Assembly (NCBI RefSeq): GCF_001602625.1
Contig: NZ_LECR01000077.1
Span: 13,298-25,117, forward strand
Direction of reading: 5' to 3'
Length of the DNA stretch: 11,820 nucleotides
From: Sodalis-like endosymbiont of Proechinophthirus fluctus
Lineage (GTDB): Bacteria; Pseudomonadota; Gammaproteobacteria; Enterobacterales; Enterobacteriaceae
This document shows positions 1 through 7,342 of the stretch, one piece after another. Position 1 is the stretch's first letter. Every line of letters starts with the position of its first letter. The position numbers and the translations under genes are program-made. Below the pieces are notes generated by a model, which worked only from the letters and a program-made list of their open reading frames with translations, made no database searches and was not told the DNA's origin.

Positions 1-8
1 CCTAGCTG

Positions 9-14
9 TATAAT
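9..14 (+). promoter_or_regulatory. Possible -10 box of the 33-350 ORF
   Basis: A perfect sigma-70 -10 hexamer (TATAAT) ends 18 bases before the ATG at 33. The matching -35 would fall outside the window, so only half of the promoter can be judged. The short distance to the start codon would give a very short leader. Confidence 0.35.
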
Positions 15-32
15 ATCAAAGAGAAAAACGAA

Positions 33-350
33 ATGAGTATACTGAGACTGGACCGCGATGTTTTACACTACGGCAATCTCACTTTGCAGTGCAGCGCGTT
101 ACCCATCGCACAATGCCAGCCGTTCATCTACAGGCAAGAGGATCATTGGGTATTTAGCGCCGCGATGCTGACGGCAAGTGGGGCGAAAAGACCGGCGTGG
201 TCAGATAACCTGGATAAGACCGGCATTGTCCCTCACGACCTTAACACCGCGTTCGATGCTATGTGCTTTCGCTTTACTCATCAGAGCTTACCGGGTTTAG
301 GGTTGTCCACTACAGGCTGCCAGCCGTGCACTGAAGGAGTGCTGATGTGA
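33..350 (+). CDS. Unrecognised 105-residue protein
   Basis: I do not recognise this protein. It is an open frame of 105 residues starting at an ATG with a purine-rich stretch (AAAGAGAAAAA) just upstream and a TATAAT further up. It has no hydrophobic segment long enough for a membrane helix and no signal peptide. It contains four Cys (residues 20, 28, 78 and 97 or close to these) and several aromatic residues, which suggests a folded soluble protein rather than random translation. The last part, after about residue 90, could be a frameshifted tail, because everything downstream for 340 bases looks decayed. It could be intact, or a surviving piece of a longer gene. No neighbour gives a functional clue. 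Confidence 0.4.
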   Translation: MSILRLDRDVLHYGNLTLQCSALPIAQCQPFIYRQEDHWVFSAAMLTASGAKRPAWSDNLDKTGIVPHDLNTAFDAMCFRFTHQSLPGLGLSTTGCQPCTEGVLM

Positions 351-690
351 AGTGTTGGTAAAAATAATTTACTTATCTTTACGGGTATCCACGTGCATTC
401 TTTATATGCTTCCTTTGTGCTTGAAGTGATCCGCTCTCTCTTGTCCCGTCTTTCGCTGTTGCTGGATTCATAGCCTTTCATACTATGTCCTGATTGAAAC
501 GTGAACCAGAACCTGAGGCTGGCCGTCATGCATAAATGCCTGCTTACTAACATGCTGATCCATATAAGGAAATGAAATATTGCAACCTTCCGCTGAATAA
601 TAAACGCCGGCGCGTCTTAGTTGCAACCTATATCGCTATTGATATTTTTTCTGATTGATGCGCAACTCATCCATCCCTAAGGAAAAATTG
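351..690. other. Spacer with no recognisable gene
   Basis: This 340-base stretch lies between the unrecognised ORF and the lpxP relic. A 90-codon minus-strand frame (281-553) crosses it, but its translation is basic, low in hydrophobic structure and resembles nothing I know. I see no RNA gene, terminator or mobile element. The last part must have held the lpxP promoter. An AAGGA ribosome-binding sequence remains at 679-683. Confidence 0.5.
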
Positions 691-1087
691 ATGCCGTAAC
701 CACAGAAGTTTACTTTTGCCATGCTGCATCCGCGCTATTGGCTTACATGGTTCGGTTTGGGTGTGCTTTGGTTGCTGGTACAGTTGCCTTACTCCACTGC
801 TGCGAAGGCTGGGCGGGTCTTCTTGGCCGTATGTCCAAGTCGTTTTTGAAACGTCTAGTACACATTGCCAGACGCAGTAATAACATTACCTCACTGGGCA
901 TGGACCTGATGGAAAAGGGGACGGACTAATTCTGGTCCAATGCGCACGTAAAACTCTAGTTTTATGTTTCCTGCCTGCAGTACCTGCAACAGGCCATCTG
1001 CTACAGCAGAGGTATGATGGTCATCGGTATCCATTTCATGTCGCTGGATACTCGGCAGGCGGGCTTATAGGACTAAGTCAGCCGCTG

Positions 1088-1129
1088 ATGGCCATGTACT
1101 GGCTCATAATGGCCATGTACTGGCTCATA
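1088..1129 (+). repeat. Perfect 2 x 21-bp tandem duplication
   Basis: The 21-base unit starting ATGGCCATGTACTGG at 1088-1108 is repeated exactly at 1109-1129. In the local lpxP frame it encodes MAMYWLI twice, covering the family's MMATYRPHN region. The exact identity of the copies implies a recent slippage or duplication event in the pseudogene. Confidence 0.95.
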
Positions 1130-1579
1130 ATAATAAGGTTAAGGTGATGAGGCTTATTTAGCCCTGGGGGTGCATTCGCTCCAATAAAGCAAAGCCATGC
1201 TAAAAGACTAGAGCAGCATGGTGCATGTCTTGAAGCAGGGAGAAACGGTTTGGTTTGCACTGAACCAGGATTTATGCCCTGCGTGGTAGTATTTTCGCAC
1301 TATTTTTCGCCTTTCCCCAGGCGTACACCACCCGGGTATCTATAGGTTGGTCCGACGGCGCAGCTGCAGATAATCTCCCAGTGGTGCTTATTCGCAAGCA
1401 AGATGGGAGCGGCTATCAGCTGTTGATTCAGCCGCAGCTGAGGGACTATTCGCAAGACTATGAAATGGCGGCTACCTGTTACATGAACCGGATTGTAGAG
1501 CAGGAGATACTGCGCGCGCCGGATCAATATCTTTGGCTGCATCGCCGTTTTAAAACCCGGCTGCGTGGCAGACTGTCGC

Positions 1580-1597
1580 TGTACATGTTGTACATGT
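1580..1597 (+). repeat. 2 x 9-bp tandem duplication at the lpxP 3' end
   Basis: TGTACATGT occurs twice back to back (1580-1588 and 1589-1597), immediately before the final AA of the stop codon. It adds three codons (LYM repeated) to the end of the lpxP frame, where the family normally ends in SSLYI or similar. Confidence 0.85.
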
Positions 1598-1599
1598 AA

Positions 1600-1958
1600 T
1601 ATGTTGCACGACCGCTGCCGGCGCACAAAATTGCTTTATTCTAGGGTGTCTGTCTTAGGGGGATTAATCCGTGGTTCCAGAATTATTCGAATACGGTCGA
1701 TCTATGGATAACTGGTTCGTTTAAAAAGCTAGTGCAAACCGATAACTAATTTATTATCTTGAAAATTCTTTCTTCTATGCCCTAACAAAACCCAAACCTC
1801 ATCCTCGCTCCTGTTTCTTCAATTTTTCGACTTTTCTCTCAAATTTTTTACCAATATTACAAAAGATTACTAGTACAGCGGCAAGCTTCACAGTTTGGCT
1901 ACGCTGATGAACTTTTTAAATGCACATTGCACTTTTTCGCTAATTTGACAGGTATCTT
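1600..1958. other. AT-rich spacer with no gene
   Basis: This 359-base stretch lies between the lpxP and ydiY-like relics. It becomes clearly AT-rich from about 1700, with pyrimidine-rich runs around 1760-1850, and has no ORF of note on either strand. It probably held the terminator of lpxP and the promoter of the downstream outer-membrane protein gene. I cannot identify convincing hexamers or a hairpin with a T-run. Confidence 0.5.
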
Positions 1959-2630
1959 ATGTTACACAATAAGCACTTTCAGGCACTCTCTCTATTGACC
2001 ACCCTTGGCATGTCGCTAGCCAGTTTTAACACCTTTGCCGCCACCGATACGATATCTTTGCTACGGTTGATAACCGTCCACTGCCAAAAAACTTTGATGG
2101 CGATGCTCAGGCAAGCTACAACGCCCAAAGCGGCAATAATACCCGAAATTCCAATCTGTCTGCCAGCACCGCTATGACCTGGTTTCAGCAGTCGAATGCT
2201 ATAGCCTTCGATCAGCGCAGCTCGGAGAAATATCAGGTCGGGCGCCCCCGCGCCCGCCACAACCTCAGCACGCAAGATTTCCTGTTTGCCTAATAGATTT
2301 GGTTAAGCGATCGCTATAACGACTACTGTTCGCGTTATACGTTGGTCTATGAATACTAGGGCGGGGCAATACCACCAAAGAGTTTGGTTACGCAGCGGCC
2401 TCTTTTAGCTATCAGTTGACCGACAACACTAAATTTATTCAGCGGCTGACGCTACTCCGTCAACATTGATACAATAGTGAACTCAGAAACCGGTCTGAAC
2501 GTCGATATTAAACGACTATTTTGCGCTGAAGGTCGCATACAACGTGACCTAAAACAAAAATCCGACGGATAGTGCGCCGAAGTATACCGATACGAAAACG
2601 TCGGTCTTGCTAGTCTATAAAATGCAGTGA
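1959..2630 (+). pseudogene. ydiY: Broken ydiY-like outer-membrane protein (DUF481)
   Basis: Remnant of a DUF481 / YdiY-type salt-induced outer-membrane beta-barrel protein. The ATG at 1959 opens a good signal peptide (hydrophobic core LSLLTTLGMSLASF, cleavage after NTFA). A frameshift after about codon 32 moves the match to another frame, with family phrases YNAQSGNNT, AMTWF, RSSEKY, the LFA region and LSDRYN. Two adjacent stops (TAA TAG, about 2291-2296) follow LFA. Roughly 30 codons corresponding to the middle of YdiY appear deleted before YQLTDNTKF (about 2413-2440). Further shifts precede VNSETGLNV, KVAYNVT and the C-terminal SAPKYTDTKTSVLLVYKMQ, ending at TGA 2628-2630. In E. coli, ydiY lies next to pfkB, so the location differs here. 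Confidence 0.85.
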
Positions 2631-2904
2631 TCGAATACTGGAGCTGATGGGATAAGAGGTACCCCCACCGTTCGTGCCCGATGATGTTCGATGTAAGGCG
2701 TGCGTCGCTTTGGTTATTCCGCCAGGGGAAAAAAGTCTCGGCATCAGCACATGCCTTACCATGTGAGCGTGATCCGTAGGTTAAAATGTTTTTAGCAAAA
2801 TTTATCACGGATTACTGATCTAATGCTGAATAAAAAGCTTACCAATTGTTGTACTACTCGACGATACAGAGTTTGTGTCTGTCACTTATTTAAAGGTAAG
2901 TTTA
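2631..2904. other. Region between the ydiY-like and cspE relics
   Basis: In E. coli, pagP lies upstream of cspE. I looked for PagP phrases in the three plus frames here and saw none. A minus-strand open frame (2452-2808) covers part of the region but mostly overlaps the ydiY-like relic and looks like noise. The 3' part presumably held the cspE promoter and leader; an AAAGGTAA ribosome-binding relic lies at 2892-2899. Confidence 0.4.
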
Positions 2905-3116
2905 ATTTTTAAAATCATAAAGGTAACGCTTAAGTAGTTTAGTGAGTCCAAAGGACCAATCTTCATTGCGCTTGAAGATAGTAGCAAAGACGTGCTTGTA
3001 CGCTTCTCCGCTATATAGAGCAGCAGTTTCAAAACCGCGGATTGAAGGTCAGCGTATGGAGTTTGAAATCAATAATGGCGCCGAATGACCTTCGGTTGTT
3101 GACGTTAGCTATTTAA
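2905..3116 (+). pseudogene. cspE: Broken cspE: cold-shock-family nucleic acid chaperone
   Basis: Relic of a CspE-like single cold-shock domain, an RNA-binding chaperone and antiterminator of about 69 residues. The start codon position holds ATT (2905-2907), and TTTAAAATC matches the SKI start. An extra base in the KGNVKWF region shifts the frame. The RNA-binding core remains as SKGPIFIALEDSSKDVLVRFSAI, where RNP1 (normally KGFGFI) has become KGPIFI and RNP2 (normally VFVHF) has become VLVRF. A TAG replaces the next Gln, another shift follows FKTAD, and the tail is readable as MEFEINNGAE-stop-PSVVDV. Its position, strand and convergent crcB neighbour match the E. coli cspE locus. Other paralogues (cspA, cspC) elsewhere may supply the function. 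Confidence 0.88.
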
Positions 3117-3141
3117 TTAGCCAGTTTTTTGAAAAACCCGC

Positions 3142-3158
3142 CCTGGTGCAGGCTTTTT
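3142..3158 (+). terminator. Decayed intrinsic terminator after cspE
   Basis: CCTG (3142-3145), a GTG loop and CAGG (3149-3152) form a short stem, followed by C and five T (3154-3158). An A-run (3132-3136) lies upstream, the classic layout of a two-way terminator between the convergent cspE and crcB. The stem is shorter than a working terminator usually has, in line with decay of the gene it served. Confidence 0.5.
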
Positions 3159-3164
3159 CGCCTC

Positions 3165-3471
3165 CCCATAAGCGTAGCGTAGGAGATAGCGGCTCAGCTG
3201 TCATCAGCAGAGAACTGAGTAGGTTGAGCAGGATAATCTCTCCCGCGGCCAGAAAGATCTATCCACTAACCATCATCAGAGCCACTAATTCGGCGGAAAA
3301 CACGACGCCACGTTCCCCAATACCTGCAGTCGAGCGTAGATATCATCAGCCAGAACGGCGGTTATCAGGAGGAATGTCGTCTCCTGGGCTGTAAGTATAT
3401 CAGAATTCGTATCCCGGAGAAGCGGTTGACGGGGGAGGCAACAGGCGTAAACAAGTAGCAATCTATTACAT
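3165..3471 (-). pseudogene. crcB: Probable crcB (fluoride channel) relic
   Basis: CrcB/Fluc forms a small dimeric fluoride export channel in the inner membrane, about 127 residues. On the minus strand I can read scattered family phrases in changing frames: LLITA (family LLITTGFCGG) near 3380, FSAELVALMMVSG (family FSxEVVxLxxxGR) near 3270-3310, then a stop, then LLNLLSSLLMTA (family LLNxxxxxxGSLLMT) near 3200-3240. Upstream, LLLV and a V-x-S-x-V-x-R pattern may be the N-terminus, with an ATG at 3471. The span is shorter than a full crcB, so an internal deletion is likely. The convergent position between cspE and tatE is exactly that of E. coli crcB, which strengthens a modest sequence case. 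Confidence 0.55.
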
Positions 3472-3562
3472 ATATATCTCTTGTATTGCGGCCGCATTAG
3501 CGGTAGAAAGCATGTAATACTCATTCACTGCTTTAGTTATTAGCCAGTGTTAACCCGGAAGG

Positions 3563-3715
3563 TGGTCATCGAAAGTTAATCGTTACTAAATTGTTAGTCG
3601 TTGGCGCCCTTATCGTGCTGTTGTTCGGCACTAAAAAGCTGCGTTCGCTGGGCAGGCGAACTAGGTGCAGCCATTAAAAGGCTATGAACAACAAAGGCCA
3701 TGAACAGCGATAAGC
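3563..3715 (+). pseudogene. tatE: Broken tatE: TatA-family protein translocase subunit
   Basis: TatE is a minor paralogue of TatA in the twin-arginine translocase: one membrane helix followed by an amphipathic helix. The relic shows a near-perfect core, TKLLVVGALIVLLFGTKKLRSLG (3585-3650). The next bases read GELGAAIKG only after removing one inserted base (GGGCAGGCGAA), and a second insertion in an A-run (ATTAAAAGG) shifts it again before KAMNSD. The start is also degraded: no ATG lies at the expected place near 3567, although a GGAAGG box remains at 3557-3562. The gene sits divergently next to lipA as in E. coli. The main tatABC operon would have to be elsewhere. Confidence 0.88.
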
Positions 3716-3783
3716 CCTTATATCATCGTAGAGTGCAAAGAAAAAGAAAAGAATAATAGGTACTTGCGGCAAACGAGGGTGCT

Positions 3784-4749
3784 TTATTTGACTTCGATGC
3801 CTTTGGCCTGCAAATCCGCGTGGTAGGACGAGCGCACGAAGGGCCCGCAGGCTGCATAGGTAAAGCCCATTGCCAGCGCTTCTTGTTTCATCTCGTTAAA
3901 TTCCTGCGGGCTTACATAGCGTTTAACCGGCAAATGGTGGCGACTGGGCTGCAAATATTGGCCAAGCGTAAGCATAGTGACGCCGTGACGGCGTAGATCG
4001 CGCATCACTTCAATAATTTCAGCGTTAGTTTCGCCCAGTCCGACCATCAGGCCAGATTTTGTCGTCAGACGCGGGTTAGCGGCCTTGAAATTTTCCAGAA
4101 GCTTGAGCGACCAGTGATAGTCCGCACCGGGGCGCACCTGGCGATATAGGCGCGGCACGTTTTCCAGATTGTGATTAAAAACATCGGGCGGCGCGGCATT
4201 GATGATATCTAGCGCACGATCCATACGACCGCGGAAGTCAGGCACCAGAGTCTCGATGCGGATAGTTGGATTTTGGGCGCGGATTGCGCTAATACAATCG
4301 GCAAAATGCTGGGCGCCACCGTCGCGTAAATCGTCACGATCGACGGAAGTCACTACCACGTAGTGCAGCCCCATATCGGCGATGGTTTGCGCCAGTTTTT
4401 CTGGCTCGTTAACATCCGGGGTGACGGGGCGGCCGTGAGAGACATCGCAGAACGGACAACGCCGGGTGCAGATAGCCCCTAGGATCATAAAGGTCGCGGT
4501 GCCGTGATTAAAACATTCCGCCAGGTTTGGACAGGACGCTTCCTCGCACACCGAGTGCAAGCCATTTTTACGCATCGCAGCCTTGATGCCCTGAATACGA
4601 CTCGAGTCGGCGGGCAGTTTAATTTTCATCCAGGAAGGCTTGTACAGGATTTCCTGACGTTCCACCGCGACGGTTTTGATGGGAATTAGCGACATTTTGT
4701 CAGAGTCACGGTATTTAACGCCACGTTCCATCTGTATCAGTTTGCTCAT
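3784..4749 (-). CDS. lipA: LipA, lipoyl synthase
   Basis: Intact radical-SAM enzyme that inserts two sulphurs into protein-bound octanoyl groups, completing lipoate on the E2 subunits of pyruvate and 2-oxoglutarate dehydrogenase and on the glycine cleavage H protein. Its 321 residues equal the E. coli length. The auxiliary 4Fe-4S cluster cysteines are C68, C73 and C79 ([12 protein letters not shown]), and the radical-SAM triad is C94, C98 and C101 (CTRRCPFC). The C-terminal RSSYHA contains the conserved serine that ligates the auxiliary cluster. The ATG at 4749 reproduces the family N-terminus (MERGVKYRD), though no strong ribosome-binding site is visible. It lies downstream of lipB, which supplies its octanoylated substrate, across a 187-base gap with its own possible promoter. 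Retention amid pseudogenes points to selection. Confidence 0.98.
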   Translation of the reverse strand: MSKLIQMERGVKYRDSDKMSLIPIKTVAVERQEILYKPSWMKIKLPADSSRIQGIKAAMRKNGLHSVCEEASCPNLAECFNHGTATFMILGAICTRRCPFCDVSHGRPVTPDVNEPEKLAQTIADMGLHYVVVTSVDRDDLRDGGAQHFADCISAIRAQNPTIRIETLVPDFRGRMDRALDIINAAPPDVFNHNLENVPRLYRQVRPGADYHWSLKLLENFKAANPRLTTKSGLMVGLGETNAEIIEVMRDLRRHGVTMLTLGQYLQPSRHHLPVKRYVSPQEFNEMKQEALAMGFTYAACGPFVRSSYHADLQAKGIEVK

Positions 4750-4802
4750 AATGGTGCAGGTACGGTCCCGAAATCGAAAGCATGAAGAGTAGTTAAATCA
4801 GT

Positions 4803-4831
4803 ATGTTAAATGAATATTTAACGAATATCAA
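4803..4831 (-). promoter_or_regulatory. Possible lipA promoter
   Basis: On the minus strand, TTGATA (4826-4831, five of six matches to the -35 consensus) is separated by 17 bases from TAACAT (4803-4808, four of six to the -10). This places a start about 50 bases before the lipA ATG. The surrounding AT-rich tract (4800-4860) also holds a TATAAT on each strand near 4846-4853, so the exact start is uncertain. Confidence 0.4.
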
Positions 4832-4936
4832 AAAAATTTTTAAAAATTATAATATGTTTGTTCTGTTCTCAGCGAGTGAATGCAGAACATGGCCTGATAT
4901 GGGCAGATGCGCTTGCACAGAGCCTACCGCCGCGGT

Positions 4937-5602
4937 TCAGGCACCATATTGCGCCGGATCCCAGCCTTGCATCTCGCCTACTGTAGCGTCCAACAGCTGC
5001 AGGCATTGCGCGAGGAGTACCGGAGCTACATCGTCAATGCCGGTGCCGGGGGATAGATCGCTCACTTGCGTCATGCGCAGACCAGCATGGCCGCAGGGGT
5101 TAATACGCAGAAAAGGCGAGAGATCCATTGCCACATTCAATGCGAGTCCGTGAAAACAGCATCCTTTGCGGATACGTAAACCGAGCGAACAAATCTTATT
5201 GGCGCCGACGTAGACCCCTGGCGCGTCGGCGCGGGCGTGGGCAGAAATAGCAAAGCCAGCGAGGGTGGCGATGACAGTCCGCTCCAGTAGAGTAATCAGA
5301 TCGCGTACCCCAAGCCGGCGGCGACGCAGGTCCAGCAGGACATACATCACCTGTTGTCCTGGACCGTGGAAGGTCACCTGACCCCCTCGATCGCTTTGGA
5401 TGACTGGGATAGTGCCCGGCTGTAGCAGATGTTCAACCTTACCGGCCTGCCCTTGGGTAAAGACCTGCGGATGCTGCACCAGCCAGATCTCATCGGTACT
5501 GGCAGTATTGCGGTCATTGGTGAAGCAGTTCATCGCCCGCGACACCCTCTCATAAGGCTGCAGACCCAGCTGGCGGATAACCAGGCTCTCTGATACAATC
5601 AT
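4937..5602 (-). CDS. lipB: LipB, octanoyl-[ACP]:protein octanoyltransferase
   Basis: Moves octanoate from acyl carrier protein to the lipoyl domains of 2-oxoacid dehydrogenases and GcvH, the first committed step of lipoate assembly, before LipA acts. The 221-residue frame matches E. coli LipB (213) throughout. FTQGQAGK, the [14 protein letters not shown] block, [19 protein letters not shown] and [22 protein letters not shown] are all present. The catalytic dyad is K136 and C170. The start at 5602 follows an AAGAG box and lies 9 bases after the ybeD stop, so the two are probably co-transcribed. The C-terminal 30 residues diverge from E. coli, as is common in this family. No defect is seen. Confidence 0.97.
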   Translation of the reverse strand: MIVSESLVIRQLGLQPYERVSRAMNCFTNDRNTASTDEIWLVQHPQVFTQGQAGKVEHLLQPGTIPVIQSDRGGQVTFHGPGQQVMYVLLDLRRRRLGVRDLITLLERTVIATLAGFAISAHARADAPGVYVGANKICSLGLRIRKGCCFHGLALNVAMDLSPFLRINPCGHAGLRMTQVSDLSPGTGIDDVAPVLLAQCLQLLDATVGEMQGWDPAQYGA

Positions 5603-5611
5603 CTCTTGACT

Positions 5612-5875
5612 TTACAGCACAATACATACGATGTCTATTTTACCCAGCTCTTCGTACAGCGTTTCTACCTGTTCGATATGGGTGGCATTAATAGTAACGG
5701 AAACGGAGTAGTAATTTCCTTTATGGCTGGGTTTAACCTGCGGTGAATAATTTCCTGGCGCGTAGCGCTGCACCACATCCACCACCCTATCCACCAATTC
5801 CGGCTGGGCAATACCCATGACTTTATAGGTAAACGGACAAGGGAATTCGATCAATTCATTTAGTTTAGTTTTCAT
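5612..5875 (-). CDS. ybeD: YbeD, DUF493 family protein
   Basis: Small cytoplasmic protein of 87 residues, the same length as E. coli YbeD, with the family phrases [53 protein letters not shown] and [14 protein letters not shown]493 proteins adopt an ACT-like alpha/beta fold; the molecular role is not firmly established. A good GGGAG box lies 6 bases before the ATG at 5875. In the ancestral order it is between dacA and lipB; here it remains intact while dacA upstream is dead, so it may now rely on the old dacA promoter or a new one for expression. Confidence 0.97.
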   Translation of the reverse strand: MKTKLNELIEFPCPFTYKVMGIAQPELVDRVVDVVQRYAPGNYSPQVKPSHKGNYYSVSVTINATHIEQVETLYEELGKIDIVCIVL

Positions 5876-6007
5876 AAAGACTCCCGGTGACTGGCATAGA
5901 TATGCCGATGTGGCGATAGAAACGGCGCTTCCCGCCGCGCCGCGGAGGCAGATAGAATAGGGTTATTATTAGGAGCGCGGATCCGCCCCTGACAATGGAT
6001 GAACGAA

Positions 6008-7210
6008 TTAACCGAACCAATGGTGGAACACCAGTTTGACATAATCGACTATGCCGCTGAAGAAATTTCCTTCATTCACATCATTGAGCACCACCAACGG
6101 GAGTTGTTCGATGGTTTTACCGTCCAGCTGGAAATTGATAATACCGACGCGCTGATTTTTCGCCAGTAGCGCACGCAATTCCTGATTACCTAACACATAA
6201 CCGGCCTTAAGATCCTTAATCAGGCCACGCGGGATGGTCAGATACGCATCCTTTTCCACGCCCAGCTCTATGCTGTTGGTATCGCTAAAATACACCGGCT
6301 CGGCGCCGAACTCTTTGCCGACCTTCAGCAGCGCCACGGTTTCAAAAAAGTGGAAACCCCAGGTTAGCAGCTTACGGCTTTCTTTTTCCTGGCCTTTCAT
6401 GGAATGTCCGCCTAGTATCGCGGAGATTAGGCGCATCTGGTCTTAGGTCGCCGCGGCGACTAAATTGTAGCCCGCGGATTCGGGTATGACCGGTTTTAAT
6501 ACCGTCAATGTTCAGATTGCTGTCCTACAACAAGTTGTTGCGATTCATCTGGCGAATGTTGTTGAATGTGAATTTTTTTCTTTATAGATAGTATATTCGT
6601 CCGGTACGTTGTGAATCAGCGCCTTACCGATTATGGCTATGTCCTGGAGAAGCTGAATTGTCCTGGCGCCTCCAAACCGTGTACGGTTTTAAAATAGGTA
6701 TTTTGCAGCCTCAGATCACTTACATAATTATTCATCATCCCCACGAACGCATACTGGCTACCGGCGACGTAATCCGCCATCGCCATGCAGGCGTCATCGC
6801 CCGACTGGAGAATGATACCGCAGTTGAGATGAGACACCTCATCGCCCGGTTTCAGGAACATCAGCGAGGAGCTTTTGAATACGGTATTGCTGGTGGACCG
6901 AGCGTCTTTGCTAACCATAACCACATCATTCATGCTAATTTTCCGGCTTTGATGGTTCGGCCGATGACATAATTAGTCATCATTTTAGTCAGGATAGCGG
7001 GGTCGCGGCGCGCGTCGGCATTCATTTCCGCCGGCAATTTACCAGAATTGTAGTCAATGAGGATATAGGATTCGGCGTCGATTTGCGGTACACCCGGAAT
7101 TATAGTCTTCAGGTTAATATCGTCGGAAAAGGCTTACAGAAACAGCTCCCATGACAAAAAGGTACTCAAGGTTAACCGAGTGAATAAGCGGGGTTAGTTA
7201 CATTCTTCAT
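6008..7210 (-). pseudogene. dacA: Broken dacA: PBP5 D-alanyl-D-alanine carboxypeptidase
   Basis: PBP5 trims the terminal D-Ala from peptidoglycan pentapeptides in the periplasm. The whole gene length is present but dead. The signal-peptide region (ATG at 7208-7210) has several stops. The mature start is readable as [20 protein letters not shown]. The active-site SxxK reads ILTK: the nucleophile Ser codon is ATC (Ile) at 6993-6995. A shift follows near 6940. In the SGN motif Asn is GAT (Asp) at 6796-6798, while the KTG motif (IKTGHT) survives. A base is missing in a run of seven T near 6573-6579, a Trp codon has become TAG (6525-6527), and another shift lies just after KTGHT. The last 142 codons (6008-6436), covering domain II and the amphipathic C-terminal anchor ([13 protein letters not shown]), remain open. 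Confidence 0.96.
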
Positions 7211-7253
7211 GTCATGACATAGCATCTATAGGGGTAAGTTAAAATTGTGTCAC

Positions 7254-7262
7254 ATTATACCA
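7254..7262 (-). promoter_or_regulatory. Extended -10 promoter of dacA
   Basis: The minus strand reads TGGTATAAT, a perfect -10 hexamer with the TGn extension, 43 bases before the relic dacA start codon. An extended -10 can work without a strong -35, and I see none. It still looks functional although dacA is dead, and could now drive ybeD, lipB and possibly lipA as read-through. Confidence 0.55.
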
Positions 7263-7342
7263 GATGCTAAAAATGGCGACATCAGGTAAAACGGCACTGC
7301 GTGCGGCTGGTAGTGTTGGCATGACATTGTCGATCGTGGCGG

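Larger units (their letters stand above)
691..1599 (+). pseudogene. lpxP: Broken lpxP: lipid A palmitoleoyl acyltransferase
   Basis: Remnant of an LpxL/LpxP-family acyltransferase, which adds a secondary acyl chain to lipid A at the inner membrane; LpxP adds palmitoleate in the cold in E. coli. The frame begins at ATG 691 after an AAGGA box, and codon 3 is TAA. The family N-terminus ([16 protein letters not shown]) is clear from 724, then the frame shifts to FLKR...IARR. A segment is deleted before SLGMDLMEKG. The catalytic H-x4-D/E region survives as GIHFMSLD near 1020-1050. The C-terminal part (IRKQDGSGYQLLI, MNRIVEQEILRAPDQYLWLHRRFKTR) is open from 1381 to the TAA at 1597-1599. Conserved phrases such as EQYLWIHRRFKTRP favour LpxP over LpxL, with some uncertainty. 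Several stops and frameshifts, plus two perfect tandem duplications inside it, make it non-functional. Confidence 0.9.

Noticed and set aside
281..553. 90-codon minus-strand frame containing GHSMKG, also found in the dacA relic (GGHSMKGQ)
   Set aside because: Only about six residues agree and the flanks do not resemble PBP5, so a second dacA-type fragment is not supported.
1088..1129. Possible start of a CRISPR or other repeat array
   Set aside because: Only two copies with no spacer between them; it is a simple tandem duplication.
1078..1260. 60-codon minus-strand frame
   Set aside because: Antisense to the lpxP relic; its repeated end comes from the 21-bp tandem duplication.
2452..2808. 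118-codon minus-strand open frame
   Set aside because: Overlaps the ydiY-like relic, which explains the plus strand up to 2630; no family phrase could be found in its translation.
4803..5153. 116-codon plus-strand open frame
   Set aside because: Mostly antisense to the intact lipB; Cys- and Pro-rich composition is typical of a shadow frame.
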